DNA from: an uncultured Collinsella sp.
GTDB taxonomy: Bacteria > Actinomycetota > Coriobacteriia > Coriobacteriales > Coriobacteriaceae
Assembly (NCBI GenBank): GCA_947507155.1
Contig: CANNOC010000001.1
Location: 1-64,000, forward strand
Direction: 5' to 3'
DNA length: 64,000 bases
In this document: positions 43,928 through 53,274 of the stretch, in pieces
Layout of the letters: each line of letters starts with the position of its first letter
Numbering within the stretch: the first letter of the stretch is position 1
Notes under the pieces: generated by a model
Database searches by the model: none
What the model saw: only the letters and a program-made list of their open reading frames with translations
Told to the model about the DNA's origin: nothing
Position numbers and translations under genes: made by a program

Positions 43928-46255
43928 ATGGCGGATTCTCAGATCCATGTCGCGCTGGCGGGTAACCCCAACTGCGGCAAGACCACGCTTTTCAACCTGA
44001 TCACCGGCGCCAACGGCTACGTTGGCAACTGGCCCGGCGTCACGGTTGAGAAAAAGGAAGCCAAGCTCCTAAGCGACAAGAACGTTACCATCACGGACCT
44101 CCCTGGCATCTACTCGCTTTCCCCCTACAGCCCCGAGGAGCAATGCTCGCGCGATTACCTCATGAGCGGCGAGCCCGATGTTGTCGTCCAGGTTGTCGAC
44201 GCCACCAACCTCGAGCGCAACCTGTACCTGGCGCTTCAGGTTATCGAGACCGGCCTGCCCGTGGTCGTCGCCCTCAACATGGCCGACTTGGTCGAGAAGA
44301 ACGGCGACAAGATCGACACGGACAAGCTCTCCAAGAAGCTCGGCTGCCCGGTCATGATGATCTCCGCTCTTAAGAACAAGGGCATCACGGAGCTGTTCGA
44401 GCAGGTTAAGAAGTCCGCTGCCTCCAAGGGCCAGGTGCCGGAGCACAAGTTCGACTCCTCCATCGAGGATGTCCTGACGCACATCGAGAACAACCTGCCG
44501 GCGAGCGTTCCCGCCAACAAGCGCCGCTACTATGCCGTCAAGCTGTTCGAGCGTGATGCGGATGCCTGCAAGCTCATCAACCTCACCAAGGAGAAGGCCG
44601 CTCGCGTCGAAGAGCTGGTCGCCCAGTGCGAGCAGGATTGCGATGACGACGCCGAGTCCATCATCACCGGTGAGCGTTACGGCGTTATCGCGCACATCAT
44701 CGATGAGTGCCTCACCAAGGCTCCGACCAAGATGAGCACCTCCGAGAAGATCGACCGCGTGGTTACCAACCGTATCCTGGGCCTGCCGATCTTTGTCGTC
44801 ATCATGTTCTGCGTATACTACATCGCCGTTTCCACCCTGGGCGGCACGGTGACCGACTTCACCAATGATCAGCTCTTCGGCACCGACGGCTGGTATGTGC
44901 TCGGCCAGGGTCGCGACGCCTACGACGCGGCCGTCGAGGCTGCGGGCGACAATGCCGACTCGGTTGACCCGGCGCAGTACGGCCCCTATGTCCCCGGCAT
45001 CACCACCGTGGTGCACGACGCCCTTGTGGCGGGCGGCACCGAGGACGGTGGTCTGGTCGATTCGCTTGTCTGTGACGGTATCGTCGGCGGCCTGGGCGCC
45101 ATCTTCGGCTTTGTGCCGCAGATGTTCCTGCTCTTTGTGATGCTGTCTTTCCTGGAGGACTGCGGCTACATGGCTCGCGTCGCCTTCATCATGGACCGCG
45201 TGTTCCGCCGCTTTGGCCTGTCCGGTAAGTCCTTTATCCCCATGCTCGTGTCCTCGGGCTGCGGCGTCCCCGGCGTCATGGCCACCAAGACCATCGAGAA
45301 CGAGAAGGACCGTCGCATGACGGTCATGACCACCACGTTCATCCCCTGCGGCGCCAAGCTGCCGATTATCGCCCTGCTCATGGGTTCCATCATCGGCGAT
45401 TCTTCCACCACCGCCGCGTGGATCAGCCCGCTCTTCTACTTCCTGGGCGTCTTTGCCGTCATCGCCTCGGGCCTCATGCTCAAGAAGACCAAGCTCTTCG
45501 CCGGTCGCCCGACGCCGTTCGTTATGGAGCTTCCTGCCTACCACTTCCCGGCGATCCGCTCTTGGGCGCTGCATGTGTGGGAGCGCTGCTGGGCCTTTAT
45601 CAAAAAGGCCGGTACGGTCATCTTCGCGTCCACCGTCGTGGTGTGGTTCCTCTCCAACTTTGGTAGCTACAACGGCGCCTTTGGCTTCCTGCCTGCCATG
45701 GAGGGCATCCCCGAGGAGTTCATGGACTACTCCGTGCTCGCCATGCTGGGCAACCTGGTCGCTTGGATCTTCGCCCCGCTCGGCTTTAGCACCTGGCAGG
45801 CAACCGCACTGACCGTCTCTGGCCTCGTCGCCAAGGAGAACGTCGTCGCCACCGCCGGCTCGCTGCTGTCCGTCGCCGACGCGGGCGAGACCGACCCGAG
45901 CCTGTGGACCGCGTTTGCCGGCATGTTCCCCACCATGGGCGCTTGCGTTGCCTTCGGCGCCTTCAACCTGCTGTGCGCTCCGTGCTTTGCCGCCATTGGC
46001 ACCATCCGCAACCAGATGGACTCTGGCAAGTGGACCGCGATTGCCATCGGCTACGAGTGCGCCTTCGCTTGGGTGATCGGCCTGTTCATCAACCAGTTCT
46101 ACAACCTGCTTGTCCTTGGGCAGTTTGGTATCTGGACGGTTGTGGCCATTGTGCTGCTGGTTGCGATGCTCTTCCAGATCTTCCGTCCCATGCCCAAGCA
46201 TGCATGGACCGATGAGGACGAGACCAACACTGCTTCCGCCGCAGTTTCCGCTTAA
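43928..46255 (+). CDS. feoB: ferrous iron transport protein B
   Basis: HVALAGNPNCGKTTLFNLITGANGYVGNWPGVTVEKKE; DLPGIYSLSPYSPEE; ALNMADL; C-terminal multi-TM core. Confidence 0.97.
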   Translation: MADSQIHVALAGNPNCGKTTLFNLITGANGYVGNWPGVTVEKKEAKLLSDKNVTITDLPGIYSLSPYSPEEQCSRDYLMSGEPDVVVQVVDATNLERNLYLALQVIETGLPVVVALNMADLVEKNGDKIDTDKLSKKLGCPVMMISALKNKGITELFEQVKKSAASKGQVPEHKFDSSIEDVLTHIENNLPASVPANKRRYYAVKLFERDADACKLINLTKEKAARVEELVAQCEQDCDDDAESIITGERYGVIAHIIDECLTKAPTKMSTSEKIDRVVTNRILGLPIFVVIMFCVYYIAVSTLGGTVTDFTNDQLFGTDGWYVLGQGRDAYDAAVEAAGDNADSVDPAQYGPYVPGITTVVHDALVAGGTEDGGLVDSLVCDGIVGGLGAIFGFVPQMFLLFVMLSFLEDCGYMARVAFIMDRVFRRFGLSGKSFIPMLVSSGCGVPGVMATKTIENEKDRRMTVMTTTFIPCGAKLPIIALLMGSIIGDSSTTAAWISPLFYFLGVFAVIASGLMLKKTKLFAGRPTPFVMELPAYHFPAIRSWALHVWERCWAFIKKAGTVIFASTVVVWFLSNFGSYNGAFGFLPAMEGIPEEFMDYSVLAMLGNLVAWIFAPLGFSTWQATALTVSGLVAKENVVATAGSLLSVADAGETDPSLWTAFAGMFPTMGACVAFGAFNLLCAPCFAAIGTIRNQMDSGKWTAIAIGYECAFAWVIGLFINQFYNLLVLGQFGIWTVVAIVLLVAMLFQIFRPMPKHAWTDEDETNTASAAVSA

Positions 46256-46282
46256 GTCAGAATAAGGATTAACCCCTTTCCA

Positions 46283-46317
46283 CGAGCCCGGGTGTCCCAG
46301 TGACACTCGGGCTTTTT
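46283..46317 (+). terminator. feoB terminator
   Basis: gagcccgggtgtcccagtgacactcgggcttttt. Confidence 0.85.
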
Positions 46318-46341
46318 GGTGGGGGAGATGTGGCGTTTCCG

Positions 46342-46383
46342 CAGATAAAACCGACCAAAACAAACCTGTCCCTTTTTGGTAGG
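46342..46383. repeat. single-arm copy of the 2575-2616 repeat
   Basis: cagataaaaccgaccaaaacaaacctgtccctttttggtagg, 38/42 identical to 2575-2616. Confidence 0.85.
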
Positions 46384-46430
46384 TGGAGAATGGGGTAAAG
46401 TAAGTGATGGTTAACTAGAGGAGGCTTGCT

Positions 46431-46631
46431 ATGGCACCTATCGATATTGTTGTACTGGCTGTTATCGGTATTGCGTTTGTCGCGGTATGCGTGCGCATCT
46501 ACCGCAAGGGCACCTGCGCCGACTGCGCTCAGGGCGGCGTTTGCATGGGGCATTGCTCCAACAAAAAGACGTGCGCCGCGCTTAAGGGCGTAGACAAAAT
46601 CGCCGAAGACTTGGGCCGCGGTATCAAATAA
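46431..46631 (+). CDS. FeoB-associated Cys-rich small membrane protein
   Basis: MAPIDIVVLAVIGIAFVAVCVRIYRKGTCADCAQGGVCMGHCSNKKTC: one TM then a Cys cluster. Confidence 0.85.
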   Translation: MAPIDIVVLAVIGIAFVAVCVRIYRKGTCADCAQGGVCMGHCSNKKTCAALKGVDKIAEDLGRGIK

Positions 46632-46775
46632 GGTCCGGACATCCAAGCGCTCCGCGGGCATCCGTTCGCGGGGCGCTTTGTGCATTTGAGGGAGAGCACG
46701 GCGAGTCGAAGAGTATTTTTGGGGTATCGTTAACTGGACTATTAATTGGCAACTTATCTATAACGGAGTAACCGC

Positions 46776-47855
46776 ATGAGCGCTCGCGTAACCATGAAGG
46801 ACATAGCCGCCGAGCTTGGCGTTTCCATCAATACCGTGCACAAGGCTCTGACGGGAAAGGCCGGCGTGAGCGAATCCGTGCGCGCCAAGGTGAACGCTAA
46901 GGCCGAGGCCATGGGCTATCACCGCAACACAAGTGCCTCAAGCCTGCGCCGCAAGGATATCAATCTGGTGTTTTGCCTGCCCCGCGCATCGCGCGAGGGA
47001 GCGTACTTTTTCCGTTACCTGTGGGAAGGCTGCAATCGCTTTGAACAGGAGGTCATCGACCGGGGCATTACGGTTGAGCGCGTTGAATTTGGCGTGGGCG
47101 GCTACGCTGATGCACTCGAGCAAATCGACGAGCGTCTGCAGGTGGGCGAGAAGATTGATGGCTTGCTCGCCTATGCGCCGGGCGACGATCGTGCGACTGA
47201 GCTTTTGGGGCAGATCGCCGAGGCGGGCGTGACGATTGAGCTTGTCGACGGCGACCGTCCGCATTTGAATCGTTTGGGTGCGAGCTTGGCCGATTATTCG
47301 ACGGCAGGCAGCCTTATGGCCGAGCAGGCGGCAAACCTGGTCCATGCTTCTGGGGCCGACGCCCGCGTGCTCCTTTTGACAGGCGACCCATATACCGATT
47401 CGCACTATCTAACCGCCCGCGCCTTCCACAATTACCTGCGCGAACGTGATATTCCATGGCAGGTTGAGGATCTTGCAGGTGCCCATGCGCAAGTCAAACA
47501 ACTCGAGCATGAGCTCGAAAAGCGCTTGAGTGCGCCGGACGCCCCCGAACTTATCTGTAGCGTTTTTGCCGTTGGTTCCGAAGTGGTTGCCGACGCGCTC
47601 GTCTCGACCGGCAAGGCCGGTCAGGTCATGGTGATCGGCAACGACCTGTTTCCCGAAAGTGCTCTGGCCTTGCGCCGCGGTATCTTTACCAATATTGTCT
47701 ATAAGGACCCGACGAGCCTGGCATATCGCGGCGCTAAGACGCTGGGCGATTATCTGCTGTGGGGAAGGACCCCGACGGTGCCCGTCCAGAAGGGTGCCGT
47801 CGAGATGGTATTTGCCAGCAATGTCGACCGCTACTGCGAACTTGCGGGTATTTAG
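46776..47855 (+). CDS. LacI-family transcriptional regulator
   Basis: VTMKDIAAELGVSINTVHKALTGKAGVSESVRAKVNAKAEAMGYHRN; periplasmic-binding-like sensor domain. Confidence 0.92.
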   Translation: MSARVTMKDIAAELGVSINTVHKALTGKAGVSESVRAKVNAKAEAMGYHRNTSASSLRRKDINLVFCLPRASREGAYFFRYLWEGCNRFEQEVIDRGITVERVEFGVGGYADALEQIDERLQVGEKIDGLLAYAPGDDRATELLGQIAEAGVTIELVDGDRPHLNRLGASLADYSTAGSLMAEQAANLVHASGADARVLLLTGDPYTDSHYLTARAFHNYLRERDIPWQVEDLAGAHAQVKQLEHELEKRLSAPDAPELICSVFAVGSEVVADALVSTGKAGQVMVIGNDLFPESALALRRGIFTNIVYKDPTSLAYRGAKTLGDYLLWGRTPTVPVQKGAVEMVFASNVDRYCELAGI

Positions 47856-47880
47856 CCGATTGAGCAGGTACCCCCTCTTG

Positions 47881-48079
47881 CGACGTGCATTTTTGGGAGT
47901 ATTCAGCATTGGCATGCCCTGAATGAGGTGCAGAACGACTGTTTTAAGTGCCCCCGATGGCGTAATTTGCCATCGGGGGCACTTTTTATGCCGATCGGGC
48001 GCTATCTGCGTTCCAAATAGGACGCTGAGGATGGCGCACGGCGCGCTCCAATGCTGAATACTCCCAAAAATGTACGTCG
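47881..48079. repeat. composite palindrome, family C
   Basis: 32-bp outer arms cgacgtgcatttttgggagtattcagcattgg (47881-47912) / ccaatgctgaatactcccaaaaatgtacgtcg (48048-48079), 31/32. Confidence 0.92.
47946..47990 (+). terminator. terminator of the LacI-family gene
   Basis: aagtgcccccgatggc-gtaattt-gccatcgggggcactt-tttat. Confidence 0.9.
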
Positions 48080-48210
48080 GGACATGACCCACCTGAGCAA
48101 AAGCGCTCAAGTTCGGTGTTCGGGGACGCCAACCGGTCCGCAATGCATGCAAGTCACAGCTCCGGCAACCGTTGAACGGGCAAAACCTACCGTTCACCCC
48201 ATGGTTGTTA

Positions 48211-48262
48211 GGTGAACGTTCACCTTTTGAGTCGTAATGGATTAGTATGGTGAACGTTCACC
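48211..48262. promoter_or_regulatory. two perfect GGTGAACGTTCACC operators upstream of uxaC
   Basis: palindromes at 48211-48224 and 48249-48262; half-site cgttcaccc at 48191. Confidence 0.85.
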
Positions 48263-48315
48263 TAGAGGATGACGAGCGTATTGTGCGCCCGCTCCGCAAA
48301 CAAAGGGGTTGTTTG

Positions 48316-49743
48316 ATGAAAAACTTCATGGACGATCAGGATTTCCTGCTGAGCACCAAGACCGGCGAGGAGCTGTTCCACAACTTTGCCGAGGGCATGC
48401 CCATCGTCGACTATCACTGCCACATTTCTCCTAAGGAGATTTGGGAGGACAAGCGTTTCGAGAACATCACCGAGGTTTGGCTGGGCGGCGACCACTACAA
48501 GTGGCGCCTGATGCGTGCCAACGGCGTCGACGAGCGTTTTATCACTGGCGACGCCCCTGCTCGCGAGAAGTTCCAAAAGTGGGCCGAGACCCTGGGTCGC
48601 TGCGTTGGCAACCCCGTCTTTGAGTGGAGCCACCTGGAGCTTAAGCGCTACTTTGGCTACGAGGGCGTCCTCAACGGCAAGACTGCCCAGGAGGTCTGGG
48701 ACCTTGCCAACGCCAAGCTCGCCGAGGCCAGTTTCACCTGCCGCAACCTGATCAAGCAGTCCAACGTCCGCATGATCTGCACTACCGACGACCCCGCCGA
48801 CAGCTTTGAGTGGCACAAGAAGATTGCCGCCGACGACAGCTTTGACGTTCAGGTCGTTCCCGCCATGCGCCCCGATGCCGCTTTGCGCATCGAGCGCGGC
48901 CAGGAGTTTGCCGACTACTGCAAGCACCTTTCCGAGGTTGCCGGCGTCGAGGCCAGCGACTTTGAGGGCATGAAGGCTGCCATTTCCAAGCGCTACGACG
49001 TTGCTCACGAGCTGGGCTGCCGCGCCTCCGACCACGCACTCGACTACGTTATGTACGTCCCGGCTACCGCCGACGAGATCGAGGCTATCTTTGCCAAGGG
49101 TCTGGCTGCCGAGCCGCTCACCGAGGAAGAGGTCCTCAAGTACAAGACTGCCTTTATGCAGTTCGTTGCCGGCGAGTATGTCCGTCTGGGCTGGGCCATG
49201 CAGCTGCACTTTGGCTGCAAGCGCGACAACAACCGCGCCATGTTTGCCAAGCTCGGTCCCGATACCGGCTACGATTGCATCTCCAACTACACGCCGTCCG
49301 ACCAGCTTGCCGATTTCCTCAACTCCATTCAGGAGACCTGCGGCCTGCCCAAGACCATTCTGTACAGCCTGAACCCCATCGATAACACCATGATCGATAC
49401 CGTCATGGGCTGCTTCCAGGAGGCTCCGACCGCCGGTAAGATCCAGAACGGCTCCGCCTGGTGGTTCAACGACAACGAGGTCGGCATGCGCGAGCAACTC
49501 ACGGCTCTGGCTAACGAGGGCGTCCTGGGCAACTTTGTGGGCATGCTTACCGACTCCCGCTCTTTCCTGTCCTATCCGCGCCACGAGTACTTCCGTCGCG
49601 TGCTGTGCAGCGTGATCGGCGAGTGGGTCGAGCAGGGCAAGTACCCGGCCGACATGGAGCTGCTGGGCAGTATCGTGCGCGACATCAGCTACAACAATGC
49701 GGTCCGCTACTTTGGCTTTGACCTGGACACCGTCGAGGCCTAA
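48316..49743 (+). CDS. uxaC: glucuronate/galacturonate isomerase
   Basis: FMDDQDFLLSTKTGEELFHNFAEGMPIVDYHCHISPKEIWEDKRFENITEVWLGGDHYKWRLMRANGV. Confidence 0.95.
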   Translation: MKNFMDDQDFLLSTKTGEELFHNFAEGMPIVDYHCHISPKEIWEDKRFENITEVWLGGDHYKWRLMRANGVDERFITGDAPAREKFQKWAETLGRCVGNPVFEWSHLELKRYFGYEGVLNGKTAQEVWDLANAKLAEASFTCRNLIKQSNVRMICTTDDPADSFEWHKKIAADDSFDVQVVPAMRPDAALRIERGQEFADYCKHLSEVAGVEASDFEGMKAAISKRYDVAHELGCRASDHALDYVMYVPATADEIEAIFAKGLAAEPLTEEEVLKYKTAFMQFVAGEYVRLGWAMQLHFGCKRDNNRAMFAKLGPDTGYDCISNYTPSDQLADFLNSIQETCGLPKTILYSLNPIDNTMIDTVMGCFQEAPTAGKIQNGSAWWFNDNEVGMREQLTALANEGVLGNFVGMLTDSRSFLSYPRHEYFRRVLCSVIGEWVEQGKYPADMELLGSIVRDISYNNAVRYFGFDLDTVEA

Positions 49744-49838
49744 GCCCGCATCGAATCACATCGAACTCGGGAGCGCCGTTGCCACACACGGCGCCCCGTT
49801 TTGCTTGCACGCTAACAGTTATCTAAGGAGAGACATAG

Positions 49839-51353
49839 ATGGAGAACATCAGCTACGATGCGCTCGAGAAGATCGGCTACAAGGGCTACCTGCTGCCCAA
49901 GGACGCTCCCGAGAAGGTTCTGCAGTTTGGCGAGGGTAATTTCCTGCGTGCCTTCGTCGATCGCTTCTTTGACATGGGCAACGAGGCCACCGGATGGAAC
50001 GGCAAGATCGTCATGGTGCAGCCCATCAGCGGCGCCTTTGGCTTTGCCGACGGTATCAATGCCCAGGACGACCTGTATACCGTGCTGGTGCGCGGCAAGG
50101 AGGACGGCAACACGGTCGACGAGTCCCGCGTGATTAGCGCTTGCAGCCGCTGCATCAACCCGTACCGCGAGGACGACTACCGCGCCATGATGGAGGTCGC
50201 CGTCTCTGACGACCTGGAGATTATCGTCTCCAACACCACCGAGGCCGGTATCGCCTATGACCCGTCCTGCAAGGCCGACGACATGCCGCCCGCGAGCTTC
50301 CCTGCCAAGCTTGTCCAGGTCCTTCACGCCCGCTGGGCCGCCGGTAAGTCGGGCGTTATCGTGCTCGCCTGCGAGCTCATCGATCACAACGGCGAGGAGC
50401 TGCTGCGCATCATGAACCAGTACGTGAGCGACTGGGGTTGGGAGGACGAGTTTGCGCAGTGGATGGCCAACGACTGTACCGTCTGCACCACGCTCGTCGA
50501 CACCATCGTCCCCGGCCGCATCCGCGATCCTAAGGAGGCCGCCGCGGTTGCCGAGCGTCTGGGCTACGAGGACCCCTTCCTGGCCGTGCGCGAGCCCTTC
50601 CAGATGTGGGGTATCCAGGGCGACGAGTCGCTCAAGGAGCGCCTGCCGTTTGTGAAGGCCGGTCTCCCCGGCGTCTTCGTGACTCCCGACGTCACCCCGT
50701 ACAAAAAGCGCAAGGTCCGCATCCTCAACGGTGCCCACACCGCCTTCGTTCCGGGTTCCTGGGTTGCCGGCTTTGATATCGTGCGCGACTGCATGCATGA
50801 CGAGACCATTCGCGGCTTCATGAACACCATGCTCTACGACGAGGTCATTCCGACGCTTGCCGCCGACTTGGATGTCGAGGACTGCAAGGCCTTTGCCGCC
50901 GCCGTCGAAAACCGCTTCGACAACCCGTTTATTGATCATGCGCTGCTCTCCATCTGCCTCAACTCCACGGCTAAGTGGCGCGCTCGCGACCTGCCCACGC
51001 TCAAGGACTACGTTGCCGAGACCGGCAACCTGCCCAAGTGCCTGGCGACGAGCCTCGCTACGCTCATCTCCTTCTACACGCAGGAGCTCGTGTCCCGCGA
51101 GGGCGACGGCCTGCACCTGCGTCGCTCCGACGGCACCGAGTACACCGCTCAGGACGACGCCTTCGTGCTCGACTTCTACGCCGCCCATGCCGGCGCCGAC
51201 GATGCCCAGCTGGTGCACGACGTGCTCACCAACGAGCAGATGTGGGGCGAGGACCTTACGCAGATCGCCGGTCTTGAGGAGTTTGTCGTCAGTGCGCTCG
51301 CCGTCGTGCGCACCGAGGGTGCCAAGCAGGCCTTCGCCAACGCTCAGGCGTAA
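49839..51353 (+). CDS. uxaB: tagaturonate reductase (altronate oxidoreductase)
   Basis: VLQFGEGNFLRAFVDRFFDMGNEATGWNGKIVMVQPISGAFGFADGINAQDDLYTVLVRG; mannitol dehydrogenase superfamily; between uxaC and uxaA. Confidence 0.9.
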   Translation: MENISYDALEKIGYKGYLLPKDAPEKVLQFGEGNFLRAFVDRFFDMGNEATGWNGKIVMVQPISGAFGFADGINAQDDLYTVLVRGKEDGNTVDESRVISACSRCINPYREDDYRAMMEVAVSDDLEIIVSNTTEAGIAYDPSCKADDMPPASFPAKLVQVLHARWAAGKSGVIVLACELIDHNGEELLRIMNQYVSDWGWEDEFAQWMANDCTVCTTLVDTIVPGRIRDPKEAAAVAERLGYEDPFLAVREPFQMWGIQGDESLKERLPFVKAGLPGVFVTPDVTPYKKRKVRILNGAHTAFVPGSWVAGFDIVRDCMHDETIRGFMNTMLYDEVIPTLAADLDVEDCKAFAAAVENRFDNPFIDHALLSICLNSTAKWRARDLPTLKDYVAETGNLPKCLATSLATLISFYTQELVSREGDGLHLRRSDGTEYTAQDDAFVLDFYAAHAGADDAQLVHDVLTNEQMWGEDLTQIAGLEEFVVSALAVVRTEGAKQAFANAQA

Positions 51354-51434
51354 ATTTCCGGCGCAGGCGCGGGCGCGGGACGGCGTGCCCGCGTCTCGAC
51401 TTCTGCTCAACCTGTAGGGTTAGGACCATTTGCA

Positions 51435-52919
51435 ATGAACACTATCCAAATCAATCCGGCCGACAACGTGATCGTCGCGCTGTCGCCGCTTGCCAAGGGC
51501 ACCGCCGTCGCGGTTCCCGGGGTGGGCGAGGTCGTGGCCGCGGAGGATATTCCGCAAGGCCACAAGATGGCTGTGCGCTCGATTGCCGCCGGCGAGGACG
51601 TCATTAAGTACGGCCTTCCTATCGGACACGTGACGGGCGATGTCCAGCCCGGTCAGTGGCTCCACACGCACAATGTGAAGACCAACCTTTCGGGCGAGGT
51701 CGAGTACACCTACAACCCCACGCATCCGGTCGTTGAGTCGGTTGAGCCCGAGACCTTTATGGGGTTCCGCCGCGCCGACGGTCGTGCCGCGACGCGCAAC
51801 GAGCTGTGGATCATCCCCACGGTCGGCTGTGTCAACGAAGTCGCCCGTGCCATGTGCGAGCAGGCCCAGGATCTGGTCGATGGCTCGCTGGAGGGCGTCT
51901 ACTACTTCCCGCATCCGTTCGGTTGCTCGCAGACCGGCGCCGACCATGTCCAGACGCGTCGTCTGCTGGTGGCGCTCTCGCGTCACCCTAATGCGGCCGG
52001 CGTGCTGTTCCTGTCGCTCGGTTGCGAGAACTGCACACACCAGCAGGTGCTCGACGAGCTCGGTGACTTCGATCACGAGCGCGTTCGCTTTCTCACCTGC
52101 CAGGATGTAGCCGACGAGCAAATCGAGGGCCACAAGATTCTGGCCGAGATGGCAGACCTGGCAAAGCAGTCCAAGCGCGAGCCCATTCCGGCCTCCGAGC
52201 TGGTCATTGGTCTTAAGTGTGGCGGCTCCGACGGTCTTTCAGGCATTACCGCCAACCCCACGATCGGTCGCGTGAGCGATATGGTTGTCGCCCGTGGCGG
52301 CACGTCGGTTCTTACCGAGGTGCCCGAGATGTTTGGCGCGGAGAGCATCCTGCTCGACCGTTGCGAGAACGAGCAGGTCTTTAACGCCGCTTCCGACATG
52401 CTCAATGGATTTAAGGACTACTTTATTAGCCACGGCGAGGTCGTTTATGAGAACCCGAGTCCCGGCAACAAGGACGGCGGTATTACCACGCTCGAGGACA
52501 AGAGCTGCGGCTGCGTGCAAAAGGGCGGATCTGCCCCCATCGTCGACGTGCTGCCGTATGCCGGCCAGGCAAATAAACACGGCCTGAACATGCTGTGCGG
52601 TCCGGGCAACGACATGGTATCCACCACGGCGTTGACGGCTGCCGGCTGCCACGTGATTCTGTTCTCGACCGGCCGCGGCACACCGTTTGGCGCGCCGGCG
52701 CCTACCCTCAAGGTGTTCACCAATCAGCGTCTGTGCGACCACAAGGCCAACTGGATGGACTTTAACGCTGGCGTGATTGCCACGGGTGAGCGCACGCTCG
52801 ACGAGGCTGCCCACGATCTGTACCAGCTGGTGCTACAGACGGCGAGCGGTAAGCTCACGAGTGCCGAGCGCCGTGGCTGTCACGAGATCAGTATCTGGAA
52901 GGATGGCGTCTGCTTGTAG
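51435..52919 (+). CDS. uxaA: altronate dehydratase
   Basis: MNTIQINPADNVIVALSPLAKGT N-terminal SAF domain; LIIPTVGCVNEVA-type and GLKCGGSDGLSGITANPTIG motifs. Confidence 0.94.
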   Translation: MNTIQINPADNVIVALSPLAKGTAVAVPGVGEVVAAEDIPQGHKMAVRSIAAGEDVIKYGLPIGHVTGDVQPGQWLHTHNVKTNLSGEVEYTYNPTHPVVESVEPETFMGFRRADGRAATRNELWIIPTVGCVNEVARAMCEQAQDLVDGSLEGVYYFPHPFGCSQTGADHVQTRRLLVALSRHPNAAGVLFLSLGCENCTHQQVLDELGDFDHERVRFLTCQDVADEQIEGHKILAEMADLAKQSKREPIPASELVIGLKCGGSDGLSGITANPTIGRVSDMVVARGGTSVLTEVPEMFGAESILLDRCENEQVFNAASDMLNGFKDYFISHGEVVYENPSPGNKDGGITTLEDKSCGCVQKGGSAPIVDVLPYAGQANKHGLNMLCGPGNDMVSTTALTAAGCHVILFSTGRGTPFGAPAPTLKVFTNQRLCDHKANWMDFNAGVIATGERTLDEAAHDLYQLVLQTASGKLTSAERRGCHEISIWKDGVCL

Positions 52920-53021
52920 CGGCAAGTGCGCCCAAGCATAGCGCGATGTCATCGGCCCCGTCGGGAGTGTTCCCGGCGGGGCTTTTTCGTTTCGTGGTTA
53001 AGTGAATATGTTGGAAAATCT

Positions 53022-53196
53022 GATAAACGTTCACCTATCTCATGGCTGTCCAGCATGGCACCTTTACCAGCAGAAAATAGGTGTGAGGATCTCAATTGTG
53101 TCCGTTCAGCGGTAAAAATCGACCGTTCAAGGATATTATTCAAGTGAACGTTCACCTATCGTAAGCAATCGCGCATAATCTAACTAAACGTTCACC
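53022..53196. promoter_or_regulatory. three AACGTTCACC-type operators upstream of the symporter gene
   Basis: gataaacgttcacc (53022-53035), agtgaacgttcacc (53143-53156), actaaacgttcacc (53183-53196). Confidence 0.8.
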
Positions 53197-53274
53197 CTGA
53201 ACGCTGGGCAGACAGATGTCAGTGTGGACTCCAATGTCTTGCTGCAAGACAATCGAGAAAAGAGAGGGAGCTCG

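Noticed and set aside
44069-46363. 764-aa ORF antisense to feoB
   Set aside because: Low-complexity Gly/Asp/His/Arg-rich translation, mirror of feoB codons.
48262-49584. 440-aa ORF antisense to uxaC
   Set aside because: GC-bias mirror frame with no domain.
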